Under the pieces are notes generated by a model. That model searched no databases. It was not told the origin of the DNA and saw only the letters and a program-made list of their open reading frames with translations. Shown here piece after piece: positions 37,897 to 46,447 of a stretch of DNA of 64,000 nt (position 1 is the first letter of the stretch; every line of letters begins with the position of its first letter). A program made the position numbers and the translations under genes. The stretch comes from CAVUDO01 sp963740255 (GTDB lineage: Bacteria; Actinomycetota; Actinomycetes; Mycobacteriales; Cryptosporangiaceae): assembly GCA_963740255.1 (NCBI GenBank), contig CAVUDO010000002.1, forward strand, positions 124,001 through 188,000, written 5' to 3'.

Positions 37897-38088
37897 TCAG
37901 AGGTCGGTCTGGATGTCGTGGCGCGTGAGGGCGCGGAACGCGGCGTCCGAGCCGCCGGCGGCGGTGGCCAACTGGGAGAACGCGCGGCGCTCTCCCTCGG
38001 CGTCCACCAGCTTCGCCCACGCGTTCTGGGCGTGGCGGGCGGACCGGGCGCGCACGACCGTGCTCGCTGCGGTACCGGTGAAGATCAC
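37897..38088 (-). CDS. 63-residue hypothetical protein
   Basis: A small basic protein (MIFTGT followed by a helical stretch rich in Ala, Arg and His, ending HDIQTDL). I do not recognise the family. It is likely real because the GTG at 38088 has a good SD (AAGGAG, 6 nt spacing), a candidate -10 lies about 40 bp upstream and a strong terminator follows the stop, so it looks like a complete monocistronic unit. There is no cysteine, membrane segment or signal peptide. Confidence 0.6.
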   Translation of the reverse strand: MIFTGTAASTVVRARSARHAQNAWAKLVDAEGERRAFSQLATAAGGSDAAFRALTRHDIQTDL

Positions 38089-38127
38089 GTGGTGCTCCTT
38101 GGATGTAGGTGGTTCCTCGTACCGGAT

Positions 38128-38147
38128 CTACTGTACCGATCCAGTAG
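38128..38147 (-). promoter_or_regulatory. Promoter/operator candidate of the 63-residue gene
   Basis: The inverted repeat CTACTG / CAGTAG with an 8-nt spacer overlaps TACAGT (38135-38130 on the minus strand), a good -10 hexamer about 42 bp upstream of the GTG. The remaining ~235 bp up to the radical-SAM gene show nothing else that I can name. Confidence 0.45.
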
Positions 38148-38367
38148 GGAGAAATCGCCCTCGGCTCATCGTGACGAGCAACACGGTGGGTGATAGCTGA
38201 CAAGGCCGTAACACCGACCGAGTGCTTGGCGATAGTGCGCTTTCACGGTCCCCGCTGCGCAGCGTTACGACCGCGTGTCCTGGGTGCGGCGGGCCGGTGA
38301 AGGCGGGTGTTGGACCCTCCGAGGCGGTCTGCGGCCGCGGGGTGGAGTGGGGTGGAGGCGTCGGAAG

Positions 38368-38373
38368 TACCCT
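38368..38373 (+). promoter_or_regulatory. Candidate -10 box (TACCCT) of the radical-SAM gene
   Basis: TACCCT ends 9 nt before the ATG at 38383; there is no SD. The transcript would be leaderless or carry a leader of two or three nucleotides. Confidence 0.45.
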
Positions 38374-38382
38374 GGACCCATC

Positions 38383-40305
38383 ATGAGCGTCGACTCGGTG
38401 TTTCCTGTCCTGGCGCCACTCCTCCCACGTGTGCGCAAGCCGATCCAGTACGTCGGTGGCGAGCTGAACGCGACCGTGAAGGAGTGGGACGCCCACCCTG
38501 TCCGCTGGGCGTTGATGTACCCCGACGCGTACGAGGTCGGGCTGCCCAACCAGGGCATCCAGATCCTCTACGAGGTGATCAACGAGCGGCCGGACGCGCT
38601 GGCCGAACGCACCTACGCGGTCTGGACCGACCTCGAGGCGCTGATGCGCGAGCACGGCGTCCCGCAGTTCACCGTCGACGGTCACCGTCCGGTGAGCGCG
38701 TTCGACGTGCTCGGGGTGAGCTTCGCCACCGAACTCGGCTACACCAACCTGCTGACCGCGCTCGACCTCGCCGGCATCCCGCTGCTGGCCCGCGACCGCA
38801 CCGAGGCGCACCCGATCGTGCTGGCCGGCGGCCACGCCGCGTTCAACCCCGAGCCGATCGCCGACTTCATCGATGCCGCGGTGCTCGGCGACGGCGAGGA
38901 GGCCGTGCACGAGATCACCGACGTGCTTCGCGACTGGAAGGCCGAGGGCTGTCCGGGCGGGCGGGACGAGCTGCTGCTCCGGCTGGCCCGCACCGAGGCC
39001 GTGTACGTGCCGCGCTTCTACGACGTCGACTACCTGCCCGACGGCCGCATCCACCGGATCGTGCCCAACCGGGCCGAGGTGCCGTTCCGGATCCACAAGC
39101 GCACCACGATGGACCTGGACGCCTGGCCCTACCCGAAGCAGCCGCTGGTGCCGCTGGCCGAGACCGTGCACGAGCGGGCCAGCGTGGAGATCTTCCGCGG
39201 CTGCACCCGGGGCTGCCGGTTCTGCCAGGCCGGCATGATCACCCGCCCGGTGCGGGAGCGCTCGATCACCGGCATCGGCGAGATGGTCGACGCCTCGATC
39301 AAGGCCACCGGGTTCTCCGAGGTGGGTCTGCTCTCGCTCTCCAGCGCCGACCACACCGAGATCGCCGGCATCGCCAAGGGCTTGGCCGACCGGTACGAGG
39401 GCACCAACACGTCGCTGTCGCTGCCCTCGACCCGGGTGGACGCGTTCAACATCGACCTCGCGAACGAGCTGTCCCGCAACGGACGGCGCTCGGGGCTGAC
39501 GTTCGCCCCGGAGGGCGGCAGCGAGCGGCTGCGCAAGGTGATCAACAAGATGGTCTCCAAGGACGACCTGATCCGCACGGTCACTGCCGCGTACACCGCC
39601 GGCTGGACCCAGGTGAAGCTGTACTTCATGTGCGGCCTGCCCACCGAGACCGACGAGGACGTCCTGGAGATCGCCGGGCTGGCCCACGACGTGATCCGGG
39701 CCGGCCGGGCAGCCTCCGGGCGGCGTGACATCCGTTGCACGGTGTCGATCGGCGGCTTCGTCCCCAAGCCGCACACCCCGTTCCAGTGGGCCGCCCAGTG
39801 CGACGCGGAGACCGTCGACCACCGGCTGAGGCTGCTGCGCCAGGCGATCAACGCCGACCGCAGCCTGGGCAAGGCGATCGGGTACCGCTACCACGACGGC
39901 AAGCCGTCGATCGTCGAAGGGCTGCTCTCCCGCGGCGACCGCCGCGTCGGTGCTGTGATCGCCCGGGTGTGGGAGCAGGGCGCCCGTTTCGACGGCTGGC
40001 ACGAGCACTTCTCCTACGAGCGCTGGGTGGCCGCCGCGGCCGACGTGCTGCCGCCGCTCGGGGTCTCGCTCGGCTGGTACACCACCCGCGAGCGCGACGA
40101 GCACGAGGTGCTGCCCTGGGACCACCTCGACTCCGGCCTCGACCCCGAGTGGCTCTGGGCCGACTGGCAGGACTCCCTCGACGAGACCGAGCAGGACGAC
40201 TGCCGGTGGACGCCGTGCTTTGACTGCGGGGTCTGCCCGGGCATGAACACCGAGATCCAGATCGGCCCGACCGGTCGCGCCCTGCTTCCGGTCACCCCGG
40301 TCTGA
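38383..40305 (+). CDS. TIGR03960 family B12-binding radical SAM protein
   Basis: A 640-residue protein with an N-terminal cobalamin-binding-like domain (about residues 30-200) and a radical-SAM core whose cluster motif is C-T-R-G-C-R-F-C near residue 281. The family occurs mostly next to TIGR03936 and RNase E/G, as here; its reaction is not established, but a tRNA or rRNA modification has been proposed. The cysteines near the C-terminus (CFDCGVCPGMN) are also conserved. The ATG at 38383 follows a -10 box rather than an SD. Confidence 0.92.
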   Translation: MSVDSVFPVLAPLLPRVRKPIQYVGGELNATVKEWDAHPVRWALMYPDAYEVGLPNQGIQILYEVINERPDALAERTYAVWTDLEALMREHGVPQFTVDGHRPVSAFDVLGVSFATELGYTNLLTALDLAGIPLLARDRTEAHPIVLAGGHAAFNPEPIADFIDAAVLGDGEEAVHEITDVLRDWKAEGCPGGRDELLLRLARTEAVYVPRFYDVDYLPDGRIHRIVPNRAEVPFRIHKRTTMDLDAWPYPKQPLVPLAETVHERASVEIFRGCTRGCRFCQAGMITRPVRERSITGIGEMVDASIKATGFSEVGLLSLSSADHTEIAGIAKGLADRYEGTNTSLSLPSTRVDAFNIDLANELSRNGRRSGLTFAPEGGSERLRKVINKMVSKDDLIRTVTAAYTAGWTQVKLYFMCGLPTETDEDVLEIAGLAHDVIRAGRAASGRRDIRCTVSIGGFVPKPHTPFQWAAQCDAETVDHRLRLLRQAINADRSLGKAIGYRYHDGKPSIVEGLLSRGDRRVGAVIARVWEQGARFDGWHEHFSYERWVAAAADVLPPLGVSLGWYTTRERDEHEVLPWDHLDSGLDPEWLWADWQDSLDETEQDDCRWTPCFDCGVCPGMNTEIQIGPTGRALLPVTPV

Positions 40306-40332
40306 GCCCACGCACCGTGAGGAGAACCACCC

Positions 40333-41145
40333 TTGGCCCGCACTCCTGACGGGCCGCCCCCGCCGCCCGTCGTCCAGCGGCTGCGGCTGCGGTACGCCAA
40401 GCGCGGGCGGCTGCGCTTCACCTCCCACCGCGACTTCGCCCGCGCGTTCGAGCGGGCGCTGCGCCGGGCCGAGGTGCCGATGGCGTTCTCGGCCGGGTTC
40501 AGCCCGCACCCGAAGATCTCCTACGTGGGCGCGGCGCCCACGGGGGTGGCCAGCGAGGCCGAGTACCTGGAGGTGGGCCTCGCGGTGGAGGCGGACCCGG
40601 AGCGGGTGCGGACCGCACTGGACGCCGCGCTGCCGCCCGGGCTGGACATCCTCGAGGTGGTGGTGGCCGGCCCTGGTTCGCTGGCCGACCGGATGCAGGC
40701 GTCGCACTGGCTCGTGGAGCTGCCGGGGGTCGACATCGCAGACCTCCGACGAGCGCTGCGGGTTTTCCTGGCGGCCGTCGAGGTACCGGTGGACAAGCTC
40801 ACGAAATCCGGCCGGAAGACCGTCGACGTGCGGCCGGCGGTGGTGTCCGCGGAGGTGCTCGACGCGAGGGTCGGCGGGGCGGTCGAGCAGGGCGGCGAGG
40901 GACCGGCGGGCGAGTCCCGAGGGCCCTCCGAGGAGCGCTGTGCGATACTTGAACTCGTCGTCCGGCTAGTCACACCGGCCGTACGACCCGATGACATCCT
41001 GACCGGCCTGCACGACGTGGCCGATCTCGACCCGCCGGTGCCGCCCCGCGCCACCCGATTGGCGCAGGGCATCCTCACCGCGCAGGGTCGGGTTGCCGAC
41101 CCGCTGGACGCGGACCGTGGCGGGATTGTCAGCGGAGCGCCGTAA
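40333..41145 (+). CDS. TIGR03936 family radical-SAM-associated protein (DUF2344)
   Basis: A 270-residue partner of the preceding radical-SAM protein; in some bacteria the two are fused. The N-terminal YAKRGRLRFTSHRDFARAFERAL and the PMAFSAGFSPHPKISY segments are the family signatures. The TTG at 40333 follows AGGAG. It lies 27 nt downstream of the radical-SAM gene, so the two share a transcript. The C-terminal third is less conserved. Confidence 0.9.
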   Translation: MARTPDGPPPPPVVQRLRLRYAKRGRLRFTSHRDFARAFERALRRAEVPMAFSAGFSPHPKISYVGAAPTGVASEAEYLEVGLAVEADPERVRTALDAALPPGLDILEVVVAGPGSLADRMQASHWLVELPGVDIADLRRALRVFLAAVEVPVDKLTKSGRKTVDVRPAVVSAEVLDARVGGAVEQGGEGPAGESRGPSEERCAILELVVRLVTPAVRPDDILTGLHDVADLDPPVPPRATRLAQGILTAQGRVADPLDADRGGIVSGAP

Positions 41146-41258
41146 CTGCGGCGCGCCCACGACTTCGGTGACCACCCGGTCCCTGACAGCTACGACACGA
41201 AACGCTCCTGAGCGGCCGCGTGACACGCGCCCGGGAGCGGAACGGGAGACACGCCCGG

Positions 41259-43733
41259 ATGCTCGAGAACGAGCCCACCGGCGTCGCGCCCGCTGGGGAG
41301 ACCCATGCTGCCGCGAACGCCGACACCCCCACCAAGCGCCCGGCCCGCCGCCGTGCCCCCAGAAAGGCCGCCGCCGAGGCGCCCCCGCTGGTCGAGTCCT
41401 TCGGTGTGGCCGACACCGACACCGACACTGAGGCGGCACCCCCGGCCAAGCGGGCCACCCGCAGCCGCCGGCGCTCCGCCGGCGCCGAGGACAGTGCGTC
41501 CGACATCCAGGCCGGATCGGTCGAGGCGGTGGCACCCGACGAGCAGGACGACGCGGCGCCGGCCAAGGCCAAGCCCGCGCGGCGGAGCAGGTCCCGCAAG
41601 GCGTCCTCGGCCGGCCCGGAGGCGGCTCCGGTCGACCCCGCGGACGAGGACGTGACCGAGGCCGCCCCCGACACCCCCGGCACGGCGTCCCGTCCGGCCC
41701 CGATCGTGACGTTCATGGCGCCCGAGGCCGCCGCCGCGCGGGCGCGGGTGGCTCCCGCCGCGGCCGCGGCCGAGGCCGCTGCCAGCGAGGACGTTGCCCA
41801 GGACGAGTCCGACGACGACACCGAGGACGACGGCGAGGGTGGCCGCCGTCGGCGCCGCCGTGGCCGTCGTGGCCGGGGCCGTGCCCGTGGTGAGGATGCC
41901 GCGGACGACGGCGAGGGCTCGGAGGAGTCCGACGACCAGGCCGAGGAGACCGCGGAGGGCACCGACGACGAGGACGACGAGGGCGCCGGTGGTACCCGCC
42001 GTCGCCGCCGTCGCCGCCGTCGTGGCTCCGGCGGCACCGACGGCGAGGGCGCCCCGGACGACCCGCCGCACACCGTGGTCAAGGTGCGGACGCCGGCCCG
42101 GGAACGCGCCGCGTCCGACGAGGTGCAGGGCGTCAAGGGCTCGACCCGGCTGGAGGCCAAGCGCCAGCGCCGCCGGGAGGGCCGCGAGTCCAACCGGCGC
42201 CGTCCGCCCGTGCTCACCGAGGCCGAGTTCCTGGCCCGCCGCGAGGCCGTCGAGCGGGTGATGGTCGTCCGGCAGGTCGGCGACCGCACCCAGATCGCCG
42301 TGCTGGAGGACGACATCCTGGTCGAGCATTACGTGACCAGGGCGACCGCCACCGCGTACGCCGGCAACGTCTACCTGGGCAAGGTGCAGAACGTCCTGCC
42401 GAGCATGGAGGCGGCGTTCGTCGACATCGGCAAGGGCCGCAACGCCGTCCTCTATGCCGGCGAGGTCAACTGGGACGCTGCCGGCCTGGACGGCAAGCCG
42501 CGCAAGATCGAGACCGCGCTCCGCGGCGGCGACGCCGTGCTTGCGCAGGTCACCAAGGATCCGATCGGCCACAAGGGCGCCAGGCTGACCAGCCAGGTGA
42601 GCCTGCCGGGCCGGTTCCTGGTCTACGTGCCCGAGAGCCAGATGACGGGCATCAGCCGGAAGCTGCCCGACACCGAGCGCAAGCGCCTCAAGGACATCCT
42701 CAAGCAGATCGTCCCCGAGGAAGCCGGCGTGATCATCCGCACGGCGGCCGAGGGGGCCAGCGCGCAGGAACTCACCGACGACGTCGAGCGCCTGCAGGCC
42801 CAGTGGCAGACGATCAAGCAGAAGGCGGCCAAGGCGAACGCGCCGGCGCTGCTCTCCGCCGAGCCCGACCTGGTCGTCCGGGTCATCCGCGACGTCTTCA
42901 ACGAGGACTTCAGCAAGCTCGTCGTCTCGGGTGAGGACGCCTGGCAGCTGGTGGAGTCCTACGTCAGCGACGTATCCCCCGACCTCGCCGCGCGGCTGAC
43001 CAAGCACACCGGCGACTCCGACGTCTTCGCGGCCTACCGGGTCACCGAGCAACTCACGAAGGCGCTCGACCGGAAGGTGTGGCTGCCCAGCGGCGGTTCG
43101 CTGGTGATCGACCGCACCGAGGCGATGACCGTCGTGGACGTCAACACCGGGAAGTTCACCGGCCAGGGCGGCAACCTGGAGGAGACGGTCACCCGCAACA
43201 ACCTGGAGGCGGCCGAGGAGGTCGTCCGCCAGCTCCGGCTGCGCGACATCGGCGGCATCATCGTCATCGACTTCATCGACATGGTGCTCGAGTCCAACCG
43301 CGAGCTGGTGCTGCGCCGGCTCACCGAATGCCTCGGACGCGACCGGACCAAGCACCAGGTAGCCGAGGTGACCTCGCTCGGGCTGGTGCAGATGACCCGC
43401 AAGCGGGTTGGGCAGGGCCTGCTGGAGTCGTTCAGCGAGACGTGCGAGCACTGCCGGGGACGCGGACTCATCCTGCACACCGAACCGGTGGCCGAGGGCG
43501 GTTCCCAGCCTGCGGCGCCCGCCGAGGGCAAGAGCCGCAAGCGGGGACGCCGGTCGCGCTCGGAGGACGTCGAGCCGATCGAGGCCATCGAGCCGGTGAG
43601 CCCAGCCGCGGCCCGTGCGGCGCTCGCCGCCATCCACGCGGCGAGCCACCCCGACGAGCCGTCCGACGCCGCCGCCGCGGCGTCCGAGTCCGGACGCCGT
43701 CCCGTCCCGCGGTGCCGACAACGGCAAGGCTGA
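41259..43733 (+). CDS. rne: Ribonuclease E/G family protein (frame ends early)
   Basis: Endoribonuclease of mRNA decay and rRNA/tRNA maturation. An N-terminal low-complexity, acidic and Arg-rich region (about residues 1-320, including RRRRRGRRGRGR) precedes the catalytic unit: an S1 domain (NVYLGKVQNVLPSMEAAFVD), the DNase I-like domain with the metal-binding Asp residues in VVDVNTGKF and VIDFIDM, and the Zn-link CEHC. I used ATG 41259 (GGGAG upstream) rather than GTG 41220. The printed frame stops at 43733 after an unusual Arg/Gln tail; a better C-terminus continues in the +1 frame to 43932. Confidence 0.92.
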   Translation: MLENEPTGVAPAGETHAAANADTPTKRPARRRAPRKAAAEAPPLVESFGVADTDTDTEAAPPAKRATRSRRRSAGAEDSASDIQAGSVEAVAPDEQDDAAPAKAKPARRSRSRKASSAGPEAAPVDPADEDVTEAAPDTPGTASRPAPIVTFMAPEAAAARARVAPAAAAAEAAASEDVAQDESDDDTEDDGEGGRRRRRRGRRGRGRARGEDAADDGEGSEESDDQAEETAEGTDDEDDEGAGGTRRRRRRRRRGSGGTDGEGAPDDPPHTVVKVRTPARERAASDEVQGVKGSTRLEAKRQRRREGRESNRRRPPVLTEAEFLARREAVERVMVVRQVGDRTQIAVLEDDILVEHYVTRATATAYAGNVYLGKVQNVLPSMEAAFVDIGKGRNAVLYAGEVNWDAAGLDGKPRKIETALRGGDAVLAQVTKDPIGHKGARLTSQVSLPGRFLVYVPESQMTGISRKLPDTERKRLKDILKQIVPEEAGVIIRTAAEGASAQELTDDVERLQAQWQTIKQKAAKANAPALLSAEPDLVVRVIRDVFNEDFSKLVVSGEDAWQLVESYVSDVSPDLAARLTKHTGDSDVFAAYRVTEQLTKALDRKVWLPSGGSLVIDRTEAMTVVDVNTGKFTGQGGNLEETVTRNNLEAAEEVVRQLRLRDIGGIIVIDFIDMVLESNRELVLRRLTECLGRDRTKHQVAEVTSLGLVQMTRKRVGQGLLESFSETCEHCRGRGLILHTEPVAEGGSQPAAPAEGKSRKRGRRSRSEDVEPIEAIEPVSPAAARAALAAIHAASHPDEPSDAAAAASESGRRPVPRCRQRQG

Positions 43734-43932
43734 CCTGCGGGTGAACGGGGACACCTGGTCGGAGGACCCCGCGGACGCCGGGCCGGACGAAGGCCGGGAG
43801 TTCGCCGTGGCCACCGCCGGCCCGGTCTCCGATCACGATCAGCACGCCGAGCCGGTGGCTGCCACGCCGCCGCGTCGGCGTGCGCGTCGGGCGGCATCCC
43901 GGCCGGCCGGTCCTCCGGTCACCGCGGGCTGA
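43690..43932 (+). other. Out-of-frame C-terminal tail of RNase E
   Basis: In the +1 frame relative to rne, the sequence from about 43690 reads PDAVPSRGADNGKAD and ends ARRAASRPAGPPVTAG, a basic Arg/Ala/Pro tail like the ends of other actinobacterial RNase E proteins. No start codon or SD precedes it. One surplus nucleotide between about 43680 and 43710 would explain it; the corrected protein would have 890 residues. The rest of the gap before rplU holds the rplU promoter. Confidence 0.65.
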
Positions 43933-43962
43933 ATGCCGCAAGCGGGCGGGTGAGCTGCCGGT

Positions 43963-43993
43963 TTGACCAGCCACGCGCCCGATGCGGTATTCT
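43963..43993 (+). promoter_or_regulatory. Promoter candidate of rplU-rpmA
   Basis: TTGACC (43963-43968) and TATTCT (43988-43993), with a 19-nt spacer, lie about 110 bp upstream of rplU. The spacer is slightly long; GGTATT would give 17 nt. The leader that follows could carry L21-type autoregulation, but I see no conserved structure. Confidence 0.5.
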
Positions 43994-44105
43994 TCTCGCT
44001 GGCGCGCTTGCGCGTCCGGTTCCCGCGCGCCTCGCCCTCCTTGGCGCCGCAGCGGGACATGTTCCCGATCAACGCCTTCCCGAGCAGTCAGGAGACCCAC
44101 GTCTC

Positions 44106-44432
44106 ATGTACGCCATCGTCAAGACCGGCGGCAAGCAGTACAAGGTGGCGGTCGGTGACGTCGTCGTCGTCGAGAAGCTGGTCGGGGCGCCCGGAGACGA
44201 GGTGACGCTGCCGGTGCTGCTCGTCGTGGACGGCGAAGGCGACTCGGTGGACGTCACCCACCAGGCCGAGAAGCTGGCCACGTTCAGCGTCACCGGCGAG
44301 CTGGTGGCCCACACCAAGGGCCCCAAGATCCGGATCCACAAGTTCAAGAACAAGACCGGCTACCACAAGCGCCAGGGCCATCGTCAGCCGCTGACGCAGA
44401 TCAAGGTCACCGGCATCAAGAGCGGGAAGTAG
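44106..44432 (+). CDS. rplU: 50S ribosomal protein L21
   Basis: Large-subunit protein of 108 residues. The full family pattern is present: MYAIVKTGGKQYKV at the start, the basic KIRIHKFKNKTGYHKRQGHRQ segment near residue 80 and the final LTQIKVTGI. The ATG at 44106 follows CAGGAG at about 11 nt. It forms an operon with rpmA (10 bp apart). Confidence 0.98.
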   Translation: MYAIVKTGGKQYKVAVGDVVVVEKLVGAPGDEVTLPVLLVVDGEGDSVDVTHQAEKLATFSVTGELVAHTKGPKIRIHKFKNKTGYHKRQGHRQPLTQIKVTGIKSGK

Positions 44433-44442
44433 GCCTGCAGAC

Positions 44443-44700
44443 ATGGCACACAAGAAGGGCGCGTCTTCCTCGCGCAACGGGCGTGACTCGAACGCGCAGC
44501 GCCTCGGCGTGAAGCGGTTCGGCGGCCAGGTCGTGCGGGCCGGCGAGATCCTCGTCCGGCAGCGCGGCACCCACTTCCACCCGGGCGACCTGGTCGGCCG
44601 CGGGGGTGACGACACCCTGTTCGCGCTGGCCGCGGGCAGCGTCCTGTTCGGCACCAAGCGCGGACGCAAGACGATCAGCATCGTGCCGGCGGACGCCTGA
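44443..44700 (+). CDS. rpmA: 50S ribosomal protein L27
   Basis: Large-subunit protein of 85 residues at the peptidyl-transferase centre. It starts MAHKKGASSSRNGRDS, which is the mature form without the Firmicute N-terminal extension, and contains RFGGQVVRAGEILVRQRGTHFHPG. A strong terminator follows. Confidence 0.98.
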   Translation: MAHKKGASSSRNGRDSNAQRLGVKRFGGQVVRAGEILVRQRGTHFHPGDLVGRGGDDTLFALAAGSVLFGTKRGRKTISIVPADA

Positions 44701-44726
44701 CGTCCGGCCCGCAACCAAGCATCCGT

Positions 44727-44766
44727 CGAAGGGGCGGACCGGGCAGTGTTCCGGTCCGCCCCTTCG
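44727..44766. terminator. Terminator after rpmA
   Basis: CGAAGGGGCGGACCGG (44727-44742) pairs perfectly over 16 bp with 44751-44766; the loop is GCAGTGTT. It begins 26 nt after the rpmA stop and separates the ribosomal genes from obgE. Confidence 0.88.
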
Positions 44767-44869
44767 GCTTTCCGCACCGGTGACCCACCTGGTGCGCCAA
44801 GGGCCTGGTGGCCGCACCTGCGGGAGTACGCAGGTGGCGCCCCCAGACCAGACAGGAGCGGGAACAGCC

Positions 44870-46447
44870 GTGGCGACCTTCGTCGACCGGGTCGTGCTGC
44901 ACGTCGCCGCTGGTGACGGCGGCCACGGCTGCGCGTCCGTGCACCGGGAGAAGTTCAAGCCGCTGGGTGGGCCGGACGGAGGCAACGGGGGAGACGGTGG
45001 CGATGTGGTCCTCGTCGTCGATCCGGGCGTCCACACGCTGCTGGACTTCCACTACCGCCCGCATGCCCGGGCCACCAACGGCCGCCCCGGTCAGGGCTCG
45101 CACCGCAACGGCGGCAACGGCGACACGCTCGAACTGCGCATCCCCGACGGCACCGTGGCACTCGGCCCGGACGGCGAGGTGCTGGCCGATCTCACCGGCG
45201 AGGGGACGCGGCATGTGATCGCCCGCGGGGGCAAGGGCGGCCTCGGCAACGCCGCACTGGCCACCTCCAAGCGGAAGGCGCCGGGCTTCGCGCTGCTCGG
45301 CGAGCCGGGCGAGACGCACGAGGTCGTCCTGGAACTCAAGAGCGTCGCCGACGTCGGGCTGGTGGGCTTCCCCAGCGCGGGCAAGTCGTCGCTGATCTCG
45401 GTCGTCTCGGCCGCCAAGCCCAAGATCGCCGACTACCCGTTCACCACGCTGGTGCCCAACCTCGGCGTGGTGACGGCGGGCGAGGTGGTGTTCACGATGG
45501 CCGACGTGCCGGGCCTGATCCCCGGTGCCGCGCAGGGCAAGGGCCTCGGGCTGGAATTCCTCCGGCACATCGAGCGGACGGCCGTGCTGGTCCATGTGGT
45601 GGACAGCGCCACCGAGGAGCCCGGCCGCGACCCGGTTGCCGACATCGACGCGCTGGAACGGGAGCTGGCCGAGTACGGCGGCCTGGCCGACCGCCCCCGG
45701 CTGGTGGTGCTCAACAAGGTCGACCTGCCGCACGGCCGGGACCTCGCCGAGATCGTCCGGCCCGACCTGGAGGCGCGCAGCCACCGGGTGTTCGAGGTCA
45801 GCACGATCACCCGGGAGGGCCTGCGGCCGCTGCTGTTCGCGTTGGCGGACCTGGTCGAGGCCGATCGCGCGGGCCGGTCGGCGCCGTCGGCAACCCGGAT
45901 CGTGCTCCGGCCGACCGCGGTCAACGAGGTCGGCTTCACGGTTGACCGCGACCCGGCGGTGCCGGACGGTTTCGTGGTACGCGGTACCAGGCCGGGCCGC
46001 TGGGTGAAGCAGACCGACTTCTCCAACGACGAGGCGGTCGGCTACCTCGCCGACCGGCTGGCCCGGCTCGGCGTGGAGGAGGCCCTGGCCAGGGCGGGTG
46101 CCCGGCCGGGGAACCCGGTGACGATCGGGGAGGTCACGTTCGACTGGGAGCCCACGTTGCTGGCCGGCGCCGACGCGTTCCTGCCTACGGGCCGGGGCAC
46201 CGACATCCGGCTCGACCGGAATGACCGGCCCGACGCCTCGCAGCGCCTGGCCGCGCGGCGTTCCCGTCGCGACACCGGCGCCGACGGGGCCGGTGGGGCC
46301 GGTGACGGTGACGGTGAGGGGCCGACAGTCACAGGGCGCACGGCGACGAGGCGGGGGACGAGCCGGGCGGCACCTCGCGGCAGGGGGAGTAGGTGGACGG
46401 GTTGGAGGTCCGCCAGGCCGTGGTGGCCGCCCGGCGGTTGGTCGTGA
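44870..46447 (+). CDS. obgE: Obg family GTPase CgtA
   Basis: Ribosome-assembly and stress GTPase. Three domains are seen: the glycine-rich Obg fold (residues 1-158, GGNGGDGGDVVLVVD), the G domain with P-loop GFPSAGKSS near residue 166, DVPGL and NKVD, and the C-terminal OCT domain (about 345-430). The GTG at 44870 follows CAGGAGCGG. As read, the frame runs to 46447 and overlaps proB by 55 nt with an odd Trp/Arg-rich end. One extra G in the GGGG at 46318-46321 would instead end the protein at TAG 46390-46392, directly before the proB GTG (507 residues). Confidence 0.93.
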   Translation: MATFVDRVVLHVAAGDGGHGCASVHREKFKPLGGPDGGNGGDGGDVVLVVDPGVHTLLDFHYRPHARATNGRPGQGSHRNGGNGDTLELRIPDGTVALGPDGEVLADLTGEGTRHVIARGGKGGLGNAALATSKRKAPGFALLGEPGETHEVVLELKSVADVGLVGFPSAGKSSLISVVSAAKPKIADYPFTTLVPNLGVVTAGEVVFTMADVPGLIPGAAQGKGLGLEFLRHIERTAVLVHVVDSATEEPGRDPVADIDALERELAEYGGLADRPRLVVLNKVDLPHGRDLAEIVRPDLEARSHRVFEVSTITREGLRPLLFALADLVEADRAGRSAPSATRIVLRPTAVNEVGFTVDRDPAVPDGFVVRGTRPGRWVKQTDFSNDEAVGYLADRLARLGVEEALARAGARPGNPVTIGEVTFDWEPTLLAGADAFLPTGRGTDIRLDRNDRPDASQRLAARRSRRDTGADGAGGAGDGDGEGPTVTGRTATRRGTSRAAPRGRGSRWTGWRSARPWWPPGGWS

